From Tolypeutes matacus (taxonomy: Eukaryota; Chordata; Mammalia; Cingulata; Chlamyphoridae), in assembly GCA_026826555.1 (NCBI GenBank), contig JAKSZT010017954.1, forward strand, positions 7,100,556 through 7,164,555: a stretch of 64,000 nucleotides of DNA, read 5' to 3'. The position numbers and the translations under genes are program-made. Below are positions 12,776-25,600 of the stretch, in pieces. The notes under the pieces are model-generated. The model searched no databases. It was not told the origin of the DNA and was given only the letters and a program-made list of their open reading frames with translations. Position 1 is the first letter of the stretch. Each line of letters opens with the position of its first letter.

Positions 12776-13689
12776 AGTTGGGGATCTTTTTATTGTCCAT
12801 GTCTTTTAACACACAAACACACTTTCATTTTCTCAGCCCTGCTTCCCTCTGGAAAGGCTCTGCCCTTAACCTCACCACCATACTCCTTCCAGGAGTAATC
12901 CCTTCTCCCTCCTCTTTCTCACCAGACTGAGATTCTCTCTGCAGACTTGCTGCCAGGCTTGAAGTAGCTGAGGATTCCTTTTAAAGGGGTTTCAAACCCA
13001 GTCCTTTTAGGTAGCACAGCTCATTGCTCTATTTTGTTGAAGAGAAGCTTGTTTTGAAGAGCTTTCTAACATTAGGGAAATCAGTTCAAGCTGAAATTTC
13101 TCTAGGCAGAAGAGATATCCAATGTCAGATGATGATGTGGAAAAACAAAACAAAAATACAAAACCTCGTGCCCTGTGAAGTGAAAGCCTCTTTAACTCTA
13201 GAGGGTCAGCAAAGGAGAATTCTTCAGGTAACATGGAAGTGCTAGGGAAACAGCCATCAGACCTCTGGAATCTCATTACATTCTTAGATCTGGAGAATTT
13301 CAGTTGAAAAGTAAATCTACTTGCTCTTTTCAGTCTCGAGGATTTTGAAACACTGAGTATCTTATAACAATAATAGCATCTTTTGCTGAGCCCTAAGTAT
13401 ATGTCAAGTGCTCTGCTGGGCTGTTGATACACCTCCTCTCTGAAGGGAAGGTAGGCTGCTGCCGTCACTGCTTTTGTTATTGAGTTTCGGGGGATCAGAA
13501 TTTCAGTCACGCAGCCATCCGTTGTTCAGATCACAGTGCATCCTCTGGCCAGTATTGCACTAGGGACAGTGGACAATGAGATGGCTGTGGCTTTGCTCTC
13601 AGCAGCTCATGGTTTAGTGGGGAAGACAGATGTTGTCCCCAGGTCTGTTGCCTACTTTCTTGATCTTTTCAGTGTTTGCCTCCAGTTAC

Positions 13690-14215
13690 TTTTTTCTTTT
13701 TTCTTTTTTCTTTTTTTTACATTGAAAAATTGCAAACCAGCAAAATCTGAAAGAACAGTACAATGAACACCCATATACCCTTTACTTAGATACACCAGTT
13801 CTCTTAGTGTTTTGTCACATTTTGCTTTATCTCTATGTCTTAAGCTAAATCATTCAAGGATACCATGATACGTCAGCATTCATCACTTGCATTCTTCTAC
13901 ATAAAATACCATCAACACCCCTGAGAAAGTTGTCTGTGATCCTGCAATATTACCTCATGTATAGTTCATATTAAACTTTCCTTTTAATTGCTTCCAAAGT
14001 GGTGTTTTTTGGTTTTTGTTTTCCTTTCCTTTCCTCTTTTCCTTTTCCTTTCCTTTCTCCAACATCCAATCAGGGTCCCACATTTGGTTGATCCATCTCT
14101 TTAGCCTCTTGAAATGAAAGAGGCTTTTTAAAAATTTTTTGAAGAGTCCAAGCTGGTTGTCTTGTCACATTTCGTACCTTGTGAATTTGTCTGTTTCACC
14201 ACGGTGCCATTTAAC
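13690..14215 (-). repeat. Old L1 3' fragments, antisense
   Basis: 'aatgaacacccatataccct' (13762) and later blocks follow the antisense 3' UTR of old L1 elements, with 'gggtcccacatttggttgat' near 14074. CTTTT-type pyrimidine repeats at about 13687-13718 and 14021-14060 interrupt it. Confidence 0.55.
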
Positions 14216-14729
14216 TTACTATCCAGTACATATAGACAATTTCTTTTATAAATGGAAATGTAGTTGCAATTTTGGAGGAAAAGATACCTTTGCATAGTTC
14301 TTTTCCTGTGTGCTTATCAGTAAATTTGCTTCTGTATTTGATTTGTAATCCTGTAGATACAGATAGCTAATATCATAACTTGATTATCTGTGTATAGTAA
14401 GTTTAACAAAAAGGCAAGGCATGGTGAGAGTAAAACCATAAGTCTCTTTTTGGAAGGAAGCATGATTTCATTTTCATCCTTAAATTCATTTGTTAGGTGC
14501 TAAAGTGATAACATATTGCTAAACTGTATTGATAGGATTGAAGTTAGATGGATGATTTTAGTAGTAATGCATTAGATAATTTACTGCCTCCCTTACAAGA
14601 CGCACCATTGACTTACTACTAACTTTTAGGGGACACAGGGTGGGGGAGGGGCAGAGGGAGACCAGTACCATGTTAAACTGCCATGTTGGTTGCAAGACAC
14701 ATCTAGATTTCAGAAACATTAAATGTGAG

Positions 14730-14943
14730 GGTGGCTCAAGCGGTTGAGCTCCTACTTCCCACATGGGAGGTCTTGGGATCAGTCCCTGGTGCCTCCTAAA
14801 AACAAAAACAAACAACAAGCAAATAAATGAAAAAATCAGCTCAGGGGAGCTGTTGTGGCTCAGTGGTTGAGCACCAGCTTCCCACATACAAGGTCCTGGA
14901 GGTTCCCAGTTCAATCCCCAGCCCTGGTGCCACAAAAAAAAAA
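14730..14943 (+). mobile_element. Dimeric tRNA-derived SINE (DAS type)
   Basis: Same two-unit structure as at 10735. The first head has 'gtggctcaagcggttgag'. The linker has 'acaacaagcaaataaatg'. The second head has 'gtggctcagtggttgagc' and ends with 'agttcaatccccag', followed by poly-A. Flanks 'aaatgtgaggg' and 'aaaagtgaggg' form a near-perfect target duplication. Confidence 0.88.
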
Positions 14944-15051
14944 AGTGAGGGTGGAGGGGCTGATGTATGTCTTAGGAATGAGGAAATATGGTACATTCAT
15001 GTAGCATATTATTTCACATTTTATAATTTATCTACTCAAACAATGTTCAAT

Positions 15052-15094
15052 CTCCGGTACCTCCTAAAACAAAACAAAACAAAACAAAACAAAG
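15052..15094 (+). repeat. AAAAC microsatellite with SINE 3' stub
   Basis: 'ggtacctcctaaaac' followed by an (AAAAC)n run matches the 3' end of the DAS-type SINE head plus an expanded tail. It is probably a strongly 5'-truncated SINE copy. Confidence 0.55.
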
Positions 15095-15099
15095 ACACA

Positions 15100-17320
15100 G
15101 TGATTTATAGCCCTTTTGAGAAAGAGAGCAAGGAGCTTGGGCCTTTTAGTAAGACAGAGAACTGACCTTCCTTCCAAGACTTAGACCATATTAAATTTGA
15201 CTTGCAGAATAGTTTACCCTTCTCCTCTAGGATAAAGCTTCTTAGAAGTGAGTACCTTGGATGAACATGAAGGAAATGCCATTGTCAGCACCCTGAAAGC
15301 CTATTCTGAATGTCATCAACTTGGAACATTCCACTAGCAGTGCCTATCCCCCCTGTTTAAACGGTGCCTTGGGTAGAATGAAAATTATAATTGCAGGCCC
15401 TTAATTTTTACTAATGGCAACGGTTTAAGAAAACTATGTTGTAAGAATGAGTGGGATTTGGGAGTGACTTTATAGTCTCCATGTTCTGTTGTGACTGTCA
15501 ACACCAAATACATATTTATTTTGCAACTGCCTGAGGATTTTCAACTTAGCAAACTTATATGATGAATGATAAAGTGGTGAAATTTCATGAGAGTCCTAAA
15601 TCTGGTTTGGTGTTCTTTCTTTGGATATTTGCCAGTAGGGATTAATGGTAGCAAAAATTCTGAGAGTTCAGCCAAGACTTTAAAAGAGCAAGCCCTCTGG
15701 TTGATTGGGGTGTCAGTTGGTAAAGGTAGAAGTTGAAAGCCCAGAAATAGGCCCATTGCCCCCTTAAAGAAAACCACATTTAGTAAACATAAACAAGTGC
15801 TGTCCTTAATTGTACTCAACTTTAAAGCATCTGAGAGAAGGAAAGGATAAGGCCAAGTTGCATTTCATTAGGAATCGGAATTTATAATTTTTTCATTTTA
15901 GGGTGTGAATTTGGAATGAAGGGTACCTTCCTTTAGCAAAATTTTTTTCACATTTCAGGGATTGTAGAAAGATGGTGGGAGATATTTAACACCTGAAATA
16001 CCAGGTCTCAATACTTTGATTTTACATAAAGACAGTTGATGTGCTTATTAGAACCCTTATTTATTCACTCATAGAGAAAGATTCCCAAGGAATAGTTTAT
16101 CATACTCTTCATATGTGTGAGCAAATATGGCATTTATTTTAAAAGTAATTGGATCATTGACTCATTTCCCACTATTTGAATTAGTGAATTTCTATATGGA
16201 AATATACTAAACTCTAAAACATTGTCATGTACATGTAATTACTTTTTAGGCATCTGATGTTTGCCCTCTAAAATTTCTGTGGCTTTAAATACTAATAGTA
16301 GAAGGAAAATAAACAGACAAAAACATAAACTCAACAAGTAAACATAGCACATTACAAATGGAATCCTGTATAACTCTGTATCCCAGAATTTTTGAGAAGA
16401 TAAAATCTTGAGCATTAAGAAATCCAGAGGCCCCATCCAGTTTATTGATGTTGGAGCACCCAGAGACCCTTTAATCCCCCAGTTTAGAGGATCAGACTGT
16501 CAAGTCAGAGAGGCTTAAACACAATAGCATCTCCTGGAACACGAGTGCCTGTAATGAGAGTGGACCTTATGCTTTTGTTCTTCTGAAAGGCAGGTGTAAA
16601 GGATAACATGCTGGATTATCTTATTTTAAAGCATCTAAAAGCCAATTCCCTCTTCCTCATTCTCCTTCCTCTCAGCTTTTATAGTCTTTGATCAGGTACA
16701 TTCTAGGGCGGGCACTTGTGAAACATAGGTAGACTTTTGTTTTCAGTGCTCTACACCAGCCTCAGATCCTCCCCCTTCTCATCAATTAGTACTAATGAAT
16801 ATGTAGAGTTTGTGAAGGCTGAGTGTTGCCTGGGTGACTTCTTTCATAAGCTGCGCAGTATCTGAGAGGAGAAAGGTTATTTCCACCCCACCCCCAGGGA
16901 CTACAAAGGTAGCTTTCCGATTTTGAACACAATGGACAATTCCCTCCAGGCCAGCATGCTGGAGCCTGTGCCCTGACACCAAGGCAAGAGTAATTGTCCC
17001 CAAGCTGCTTTCAGATTTCTGGCTTAGCAAGCAAAAGGGACCACAGCTGTGTATGTTAGAGCCCCCAAAGCCTGTTTATTACCGGGTGGCTTGTAAAAGT
17101 TAAGTCTCACAGATTGTGGTAACAATTTCTATCTCAAGACAACTCACTCTTTTTACCAAACTTATCCCAAGATAGGTGCCTTGGTTGTATAAGACAAATT
17201 AGCGTTAAATATCAGGCTTGATGTAACAAGTGAAAAGCCTACACCTGGACACGGGCTTGCTTTAGCTGTCTTCTGTGTTCCTGACAGCATGAAATCGAAG
17301 GCTTTAGACATCACTTTGTA
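15100..17320. other. Intronic sequence without recognised feature
   Basis: AT-rich unique sequence. I recognise no exon, RNA gene or repeat family. Confidence 0.5.
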
Positions 17321-17322
17321 GT

Positions 17323-17411
17323 TGTTGAACAGTTTTTTTTTTCCCCCAAAGAATTCTTTTTATTTTGTTTTCCATGCATACTTTTTATTTTTTTATTTGT
17401 TGAATAGTTTT
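17323..17411. repeat. Short T-rich insertion with flanking duplication
   Basis: Near-identical flanks ('ttgttgaacagtttt' from 17322 and 'ttgttgaatagtttt' ending at 17411) bracket about 60 bp of T-rich sequence. This looks like a truncated retroposed tail with a target-site duplication. The internal sequence is not assignable. Confidence 0.4.
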
Positions 17412-17419
17412 GGTGGCTG

Positions 17420-18790
17420 TGAGTCGTACAGGGACATCTGGAGTGATTCAGTCATTGGTTTACACAATTTAAACAAGTTAAGATAAATCTATCATTTTGT
17501 AAGCTATAAATTGAGAAAGACAGTCTTTTAAAAAGCAATCAGTTTCTTCCAGAGATGGTAGTTAGTAATTTTAAAAAATCTTAAAATCCAATTGTCACTA
17601 TTTACTGAAGGTCTAGTAAAGGGAAAACATGACTGGTTTTGTTTGCTTGCTTCCTTTCTGTCAGAAGCTTGTCCCTTAAATCCGAATAAGTTTCCTTGAA
17701 GACACTTGGTATAGTGGGGCAGGAATCTGATTGAGGAATGAGAATATATGTGTTCTGGCCTATTCCACTTTGGCCTTGATTTAAGTTCATCTTTCAAGTG
17801 AGACCATTAGCTCTGCAGTTGTTTATAACTCTAAAATTTCATGATTCCTTTCTTGAACAAGAAAGTACAGTAGATGACTAGACTTTTATATGAAAGTTTA
17901 TTTTCAGGCACAAGTTAAAAAAAAAAAAAAAAAAGACTGGTAATTAGCCTCTAGCCTGTAAGAAAATTAAAACAAAATATGCTGAGTTTTCAAATACTTT
18001 CCCCTCATACTTTGAAAAGACTCTCCCTTTCTCCATTCTTGCTTAAATAATCTCACACATAACACTTGTCCACAATGACCCACATATTTTGGGGGACAGT
18101 TTACATCTTGAAACAAATTTTTGTTTGCATTGCAATGCTATCCTATTGCATGGATTTTAATTGCTATGTATGGAATTTTAAAAAGCAGTTAATTATTTAA
18201 AAATGCACTTTTATGTCAGCCAAAGTTAGAAGAGAATCCTAAATTTATCCTTATTTTAAAATGCAGGTTTACTATGACTTTTGTAGTGCAGCAGCATCTT
18301 GTTTAAAATTAAAAGCTCAATTGGAAAGGTCCTCTAGCGCTGTTATCAGGCTGAGTTCATCCATTTAGAGGCAGCTCCATGGAAGTTGTGCCTTTGACTT
18401 TTCCCCCAACTGATAATTTTACCAGATAAAGAAATTAGCATTTTACCTTTTGGGGTGATCTGAAGAAGAAGTGCAGAGGCATTTTGCATTCTTAAAAAAC
18501 TGATCCATTTTCTTCCTCTGCAGATTGTTTCCTAAACACTGCTTCCTGATTAAAAGAAACTTTCATCTCTGCTCAGTAATTCCCCCAACTGCTCTTTCTC
18601 CCTGTAGGTTGGTTTACTGAGGGATACCCAAGCACGACCTCAGGGCAGGATTAGCGGCCTGGGAGGAGCCCCCTTTCTGTTCTTTGTGAAAGCCTGCACT
18701 TGAGAACAGGATAGGAAATGGGATGAAAATGCTGGCCAGCCTTTCCCTGGCTTTTTCTTTCTCCTGCTGCTTTGACCTTCTGAGGAGGGC
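17420..18790. other. Intronic sequence without recognised feature
   Basis: Mainly AT-rich unique sequence with a poly-A run near 17917-17934. The part around 18290-18560 is repeat-free and balanced in composition. I cannot judge its conservation by eye. Confidence 0.5.
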
Positions 18791-18796
18791 GCCATC

Positions 18797-18968
18797 TCTA
18801 TTAGTCAGCCAAAGGGATGCTAATGTGAAATACCAAAAATGGGTTGGTCTTTATAAAGGGTATTTATTTGGGGTAGATGCCCACAGATACCAGGCCATAA
18901 AGCGTTAAGTTTCTTCTCTCACCCCACGTGCTGGAGCAAGACAGCTGCTGACGTTTGCCAGGGTTCAG
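18797..18968 (-). mobile_element. Partial ERVL/MaLR-like LTR
   Basis: It starts with 'ctattagtcagccaaaggg' and carries 'aaagggtatttatttggggt', as in the complete LTR at 43386-44025, then diverges after 'gccagggttcagg'. The minus-strand AATAAA within the shared block is kept. It is a truncated LTR with no viral coding sequence. Confidence 0.75.
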
Positions 18969-19257
18969 GTACCAGCGCCTACCCCGGTGCCTTTCCTCCT
19001 CTCCCTCCCTGGTTCCTGCCTGGCCTGGCCCACAGCAGTCCTCCCTTACTCCCTCGCAGCCCTCCTCCTCTCCGTGATTACCAGTGCCCAGCCCTGTGCT
19101 TTTCCTCTTTCCAGGACACACTCCCTCGCCTAGAATCCCCAAGTAGCTCCCACAAAATTCATACGCAGTAAGCGATAGTTTTTTGTTTGAGCAGTCAGTC
19201 CTTCCCCCATAAATCGTGAGGTCCTTTAGGGGCACGACTGGGTCTCCCTCTTGTGAA

Positions 19258-19270
19258 CCCCCCCCCCCCC
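19258..19270. repeat. Poly-C run (13 nt)
   Basis: An uninterrupted run of 13 C in an otherwise unique stretch. Its length may vary or be an assembly error. Confidence 0.8.
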
Positions 19271-19569
19271 GTTTCAGGCCCTGAAACATGGCAGTCATTC
19301 AGCTTTTGTTGAATTGTTGATTTATTTTCCTATGCTATAGATAAGGAAGCTGGAGAAATGATCTCTTTGTTCCTGAGAATCTGAAGGCTTCAAATATGGA
19401 CGGAGGCCAGGCCTCCTCTTTCAAGAGATGAGGATGAGAAGTTGGAAAATGGGTGTGCCTGGATGGAGTGGTGGAAGCTCAGTGCCATGAACTTCTAACT
19501 GCCTCTTACTGGAGTTCGTGTGATTCCATTTGCCCTTTATTAAACTAAAGGCAGTAATAGGACAACCAT

Positions 19570-20500
19570 TCTTTAAATTGAGATAGAATTAATATACTGT
19601 AAAAATCCACTCATTTAAAGTGTACAATGCAATCTTTTTAGTATATTCACAAAGTTACGCAACCATCACCACAGTCCATTTTAGAGTAAAAGAAACCTCA
19701 TAACCCTGAGCTATTACCCCCCACTCCCCGCCCCCCCCCCCAACTCCTCCCCCACCAGCCTTAGGCAGCCATTAATCCTCTTTCTGTCTCTATGGATATG
19801 CCTATTCTGGGCATACATTATGCAGTCCTTTGTGACTGCCTTCTTCCGCTTAGCATAATGTTTTCAAAGTTTATCCGTGTTATATGTAGCATCTATCAGT
19901 ATTTTATTTTTATTGTCAAATGTTCCATTGTATGGCTATACCAAATTTTGTTTATCAGTTCATCAGTTGAGGGGCATTTGGGTTGTTTCCACTTTTGAGC
20001 TATTGTGAATAAAGCTGTTAGGAACATTCATGTACAAGTTCTTGTATGGAAATAAGTTTTCATTTCTCCCGGGTATATGCCTAGGAAATGCTGGGTCATA
20101 TGGTAACTGTGTTTATTTAGCCTTTTGAATAACTGCCAGACTGTTTTCCAAAGCGGCTGTACCAGTTTTCATTCCCACCATCAGCATATAAGGGTTCCAG
20201 TTTCTTTACCTTCTTTCTGAGTTGCAGCCATCCTAGCAGATGTGAAGCAGTGTCACACTGTGGGTTTGATTTACATTTCCCTGATAACTAATGTTGAGCA
20301 TGTTTTCAAGTGCTTGCTTATGGGCTATTTGTATATCTTCCTGAGAGAAATGTCTTTTCAAATCTTTTGCCCATTTTTAGTTGGGTTGTCTTTTTATTTT
20401 TGAATTATAATAGTTCTTTGTATATTCTGGTACTAAACCCTATCAGATACATAATTTGCAAATATTTCTCCCAGTCTGTGAGTTGTCTTTACTTGATATT
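19570..20500 (-). mobile_element. L1 3' half fragment, antisense
   Basis: The antisense order is 3' UTR then the end of ORF2. Landmarks are 'taaagtgtacaatgcaatc' (19616), 'catcagttgaggggcatttg' (19961), 'gggttgtttccac' and 'cttttgcccatttttagttg'. These are standard L1 ORF2 C-terminal signatures. It has many stops and is dead. C-rich stretches at 19716-19741 break the 3' UTR. Confidence 0.85.
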
Positions 20501-20529
20501 TATTGTCTTGAAACACGGTTCTTTTTTTT

Positions 20530-20720
20530 TCCTTTTGTATTGGGTTTATTTCACTCAACATGATTTGTTCAAAGTTCATCCATGTTGTCATATGTATCAG
20601 AACTTCATTTTTATAGCTGAATAATTTTCCATTATATGTATATAACACATGTTTTATCCATTCATTGGTTGATGAACAATTATGTTGCTTCCACCTTTTG
20701 CCATAATAATGTTCCTATGG
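20530..20720 (-). repeat. L1 ORF2-end fragment, antisense
   Basis: 'tcatccatgttgtcatatgt' and 'ctgaataattttccattata' mark a second, separate antisense L1 ORF2-end segment next to the previous one. Confidence 0.7.
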
Positions 20721-20839
20721 AAACACGTGTTTTGTTTTGTTTTGTTTTTTAACAAAACTAACTTAAGACTTGATCACTCATTTTACCCCACCTTTCAGTG
20801 ATTTACATTTCAAATGACCTCATACAAAAGCACTCTTCT

Positions 20840-21290
20840 TTTTTTTTTTTTTTTTTTTTAATTTTAACTTTTACTAGGAAATAATTTCAAACATACAGAA
20901 ATATTGCAAGAATAAGAATAGTACAAAGCTCATGTACCTTTTACCCAGATGTAGTTCTTAATACAGTACTCCGTTTGCTTGATCATTTGTCTGCGTGCAC
21001 TCGCTTTCTCCCCCCACACAAACATGCAATGTTTTCCGAACCATTTGAGGGTAAGTTACATGCATCATGGTCCTTTAACTACAAATAATTTGGCGAGTAT
21101 TTCCTAAGAATAAGGATAATCTCTTACATAACCACAGTACAGTTGCCAACTTCAGTAAATTGACATTGATGTGATACTTTTATCTAATCGAGTTTCCATA
21201 TTCTAGTTTTATTAGATGACAAAATGTCCTTTATGGCATTTTACCCCCTCCAGTCTAGGATCAGGTGTTGCATCTGAGCAAAAAAATTAA
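20840..21290 (-). repeat. Old L1 3' UTR, antisense
   Basis: After a 21-nt T run, 'ataatttcaaacatacaga', 'catgtaccttttacccagat' and 'taaccacagtacagttgcca' match old L1 3' UTR read antisense. It is related to the copies at 7555 and 62712. Confidence 0.65.
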
Positions 21291-21501
21291 TGTCCATAAG
21301 TGAGCAGAGAGAAAGGGGGATCAAAGAAACTGGGAGGGACCAGTCTGGCCTTTGAGAAAGACAAAGAAAAGCTGGTGTCAGCACCCCAAATTCCTGGGTT
21401 TACTTCCAGATGTCATGGTCATATAACCAGTCCATTCCTTTCCAACAGTGCCACCCACCGTGGGCACTGCTCCAGAAAGGTCTCTCCTAACAGAAACACA
21501 C

Positions 21502-21522
21502 GGGGGGGGGGGGGGGGGGGGG
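21502..21522 (+). repeat. Poly-G run (21 nt)
   Basis: Twenty-one consecutive G followed by 'cgggaaggcgggg'. A homopolymer G run this long is uncommon and can fold into G-quadruplexes. Its true length is uncertain in any assembly. Confidence 0.9.
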
Positions 21523-21879
21523 CGGGAAGGCGGGGTTCAGCATGAATTCTCTATCTGGTGACCTTTGACTGTTCTTTAAACTTTCCGCCTGGCTTTCATT
21601 TAACCTACTTAGTTTTTTTCTTCCTGAGGAGGACCGGCCAGGCCCAGCCTTCCCTTCAACAACTCCTTATCAGATTATACATTAACAGATTCCAAACTCT
21701 CTAAATTCTAGCAATTCTCTTATAGAACCTTGATACAGAAAAGGCATGCATTATTTTTGAAAACAGGTACAAAAACTAGTCAAGGTAATTTAGTAATCAT
21801 TCTGAAGTGTATTATACATTATAGTTTTCAAAGTATTTTCTGGTTTCTATTTTACCATGACATTATTTATTTGTAGTTA

Positions 21880-22000
21880 GCTGGTTCTCATTACAAGTAC
21901 TTGAGGGAAGAGCACATGGCCCACATGAGCTCCATTTTGTCCATGAGGAAACTGTGCTTTGGGAGGTTGCCACATGCCCGGAGACACACCCTGCCAGGCC
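21880..22000 (-). repeat. Probable MIR fragment
   Basis: 'gtccatgaggaaactgtgct' at about 21939 with 'gaggttgccacatgcc' after it resembles antisense MIR core. The match is short and diverged. Confidence 0.45.
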
Positions 22001-22449
22001 GCAACGGGGACAGGCCTCACACCTGGCTTTTCCCATTCTGCTTCTCATGCCGTTTCCACAGGGCTGTGCATCCCAATTGGTTTGTTAATTAAAACTCAGT
22101 ATTGCGGGCTTGGTAGGAATTGGTTTGTGTGCCATTCAAGAACGATGAACATCACACCCTGGATTTTTAATGATCTGAGACAGCAGAAAAGTATATAAAA
22201 AGGTTAGCCTCCTGAAAACATAAATCTGCAAGGAGGACTCAGAGGAAAGAAAAGCTTGAGGGTGTCAGAGATGGGGTGTTTCCCAGGACTCTTAGAGACT
22301 TAGAACTGGTGGTATTTAATAATCACTGTTTACTTCATCCAAGTTGTAGGATTTTCTGTTGCATAAACAGAACATCCCACAGAAACGAAGAGAGCCTCAC
22401 TATGGCAGGAAGAGTGCTGTACAATATTGAAGATGCCAACTCTCTAAAA

Positions 22450-22660
22450 TATTTTTTTCCCCAACAATTTTGTATGAAAATTTTCAATCATACGGGGAAA
22501 TTGCGAGCCTTGTACAGTCAACACCTGTATCCCTTGCATCCCCACTCCCACCCCCACCCCATCCACCTAAAGTCTACAATTGTTGCATTTGCTATATTTG
22601 CTTTATCACAGACCTACAGACTGTTTGTGACACACTATTCGGCATCTTAGGTTTTGGATG
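22450..22660 (-). repeat. Probable old L1 3' fragment
   Basis: 'gaaaattttcaatcatacgg' and 'gtacagtcaacacctgtat' resemble antisense 3' UTR of old L1 elements. The open frames across it are chance. Confidence 0.45.
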
Positions 22661-22669
22661 GAAATGATC

Positions 22670-25600
22670 CTGCAGTCGTTTTCTGGTAAAGTTGCCTTTA
22701 ATTTCTCAGACTCCTTTTAAACACCAGGAACGAAGGACAGAGCTGACAACAACGGCCTTAATTCCCATTCTCATGTCACTTGCAGGCACACTGTGAGCCA
22801 GGCTTCACATTATGCTAGCTCATTCAGATCTCATGACAATACCAAGGAGAGTCAGTATGGAAATGTAAAAATTATTCCTCTTTGCCCTGCCTTTTTTTTT
22901 TTTTTTCAATAGCAGATGAGAAAGCTGTCTGGGAATGAGGTCAGGTGGGCGCAGGGTACATGTATGTTGTGTGTGTATGTTTGTGGGGGAGGTGGATGGA
23001 TGTGGTACCAATTTCGTACCATCTTTTCTCTTCACTGGAAATATTTTCTGGGTTGAACCACTCATTGAGTTAGGTGGCATTTATAGGAATAGAAAATAAA
23101 GCCAGGTGATAACTGCACAAGTGCCCAGGTTAATTGTTAAGCTGGTATATAAAACATGCCACAATTCATTCTGTTGCCTTTCCAAGATGCTAAACTCTGT
23201 GTCATTATCTCTACCCTGTTTTAAAATGGAGGCAATGATTTATTTAAGAGGTTGTTAGGAGATAGAAGAAGAGCTGCTTTAATGCTTAATAATTATCTAA
23301 ACTAAATTCAGGATAGCACTGATGAGGGTAAAGGAGGAAGTTTTAGGTAGTTAGGGAGAAAATTATAAGCTCTCAAATCAAGGCCAAGAAAAATATAAAT
23401 CTGGAGGAGGAAAATATAATCTAGCTGTTCATCAGTAGGACAGTGTTCTCATTTTAGGAGTCCTGAATACCTGGTATGAAATGAACATCAGTTCTTTATA
23501 TTCTATGACCTGCCAACCTGACCTTCGCAGGTAGGGAAAGCTCACCTGGCTCTTAGAGTAGGTGGCCCCTTTCCTAAGAATAAAGTCTCGCCAGTGGAGA
23601 AAGAATAAAGGCATGCCAAAGGAGAGCTGAAATAGATTGCCCAAAATTAGGAGCCTGGAAGATACATTTGGTTTGTTTCCTCTGCCTCATTTGGATCTTT
23701 CTAAAATCAAGAAACAAAATAAAATTGATTTTCGAAGGCAATATGGCAAATTCAGTTGGTTTGTTCAGAACTCCTTTTCTGTACGGCAGTCATTCAGGAG
23801 CATGTCCAGGGGAGAGGCAGGAAAGGAGAAAGGACGGTGGAGACGCAGCTTCCAGGGCCAAGGTTAGGTCCGCAGCCCTGACCTTTGAGCAGGGTCGTAA
23901 TCCTGATGATTTTGATACCGTTGTTCCAAATAGCGAGCTTACTTCTAAATCAATTTAATGCCAGATGCGCTGACCTTCCTCATTCCCTGTGTAATGAATG
24001 TGTCTTTCCACTGGAACTGAAGCTTGTGTTGGCTTTACTGTGATGCACTTGTGTTTTCCTGAAATATCCTCCATTTGAAGAACAGTACCTGGGAGTAGGG
24101 AATAATATGTCATCAGAATCTGTTATCAGAAATTAGAGCACAGTCAGGCAGGCCCATGATTCACTTTGAGGAAGACGTAAGTGACCAGGACAAAAAAGAA
24201 AAACGACAAACCTTCAAGAGACCTGAAACCTAAGAGGGGGCATTATATAAATGCAGTGACATACCAGGTTCTTTAATTGGAAGGCTAAATATTAAGGTTT
24301 GTCCAAATTTAGAAATTTAGATGGCTTACATTCAAAATCCTAATTTGATTGACGGTGGGGGAGACAAATTAAGTTTGGATTTAAGGAAGGAGGCGGTGAC
24401 CATTTCTATTTTATTTATGTGTGTGTATGTATATACAGTTCTAATAAGTAGAATATTACAGTACTGAAAACAAGGCCATAAATTGCAAATAGATTATCCA
24501 AAGAAAATCCTATTTTCAAATAAAAATTTAATATATGATAAAAGAGCCTTTTACAAATCAAAAGGGAATGGGAGGAAAGAATATTCAACAGCTGGTTAGG
24601 TCTTCATCACACACCAGAATAAATTTCAAATAACCTACAGTTATGTTACAAAACGAATAAACCACCTATAGAAATCTATAGATCATACAGATATTTCCTT
24701 TAGAAATGATCATTATGAAGAATTGAGGTTCATATGAAAAATACTTATGGTAACAAAGGATATGAAAACAGGAATTAAAGGAAAAGGCATGCGTACTTTT
24801 TTGCTGAATGTTTTAGGGGCTGGGGCATAAGTGTTTTTGTTTCTGTTTTCCAAGATTTGTGATGTGGTTGGAGTACTTATTTGAAGAAAAGTGCATTCAT
24901 GTATAGTTTAAGCTAAATTCACTCTTTGTTTTTAAAATGTCAGGTCAGTGCCTGGTAGGTATAAATTGAGTGTTAATCCACCCAAATAGGAACGACTTAA
25001 AGAGGGATTTATTTGATTGATGGGGTCATTAGTTTAAAGACTTTGTTCATGGTGAAGAGGAGAATACCAGGTGGGGAAAAGCTGAACTCTGATGGGAGTG
25101 AGAAGTATCAGTGCTGTTCATTGCATTTCCTCAAGCTATATTCCTGTCACATACTTTGGAGGAGATGGTTTCCACAAAGTGCACCTCTGACTGTTAGAAA
25201 GATCTAGATGTAACTTAGATTGATTGTACAATAGAGTCACAAATATGCCCTTCTCTCTCCAGTGCCCCAGCCCCCCCCACCCCCCTCTTCTTCCTTCTAA
25301 ATCACAGGCTTTCATGAACACTTTCTCAGTCATTTCAGCTCTGTTAACAGAGAGAAGGGAACGTATCATTCTGTTAGTCAAAAGGTTCTCTCTCTAAACT
25401 CACTAAAACATTAAGCATAACTGCTCACGAGGAGAAAAAATGATTTTTCCCTTTACTTCTTTAATAGCATATCTGGTGGTAAGGAGAGAAGGCAGGGAAC
25501 TAGGAAGAGTGAAAGTAACCAAATTTGGGAAATACCTGCAGGCTAATGATCCCCAGATGGACTAAAATGTAATAGTCCAATAATAATTGTGTTTTCAGCC

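Noticed and set aside
13007..13510. 167-codon minus-strand open frame, one of the longest in the window
   Set aside because: The translation shows no known motif and runs across an old MIR-like stretch. It has no promoter or splice support.
18864..19298. 144-codon minus-strand open frame
   Set aside because: It overlaps the partial LTR and a C-rich tract. Its glycine-rich composition follows base composition, not a protein family.
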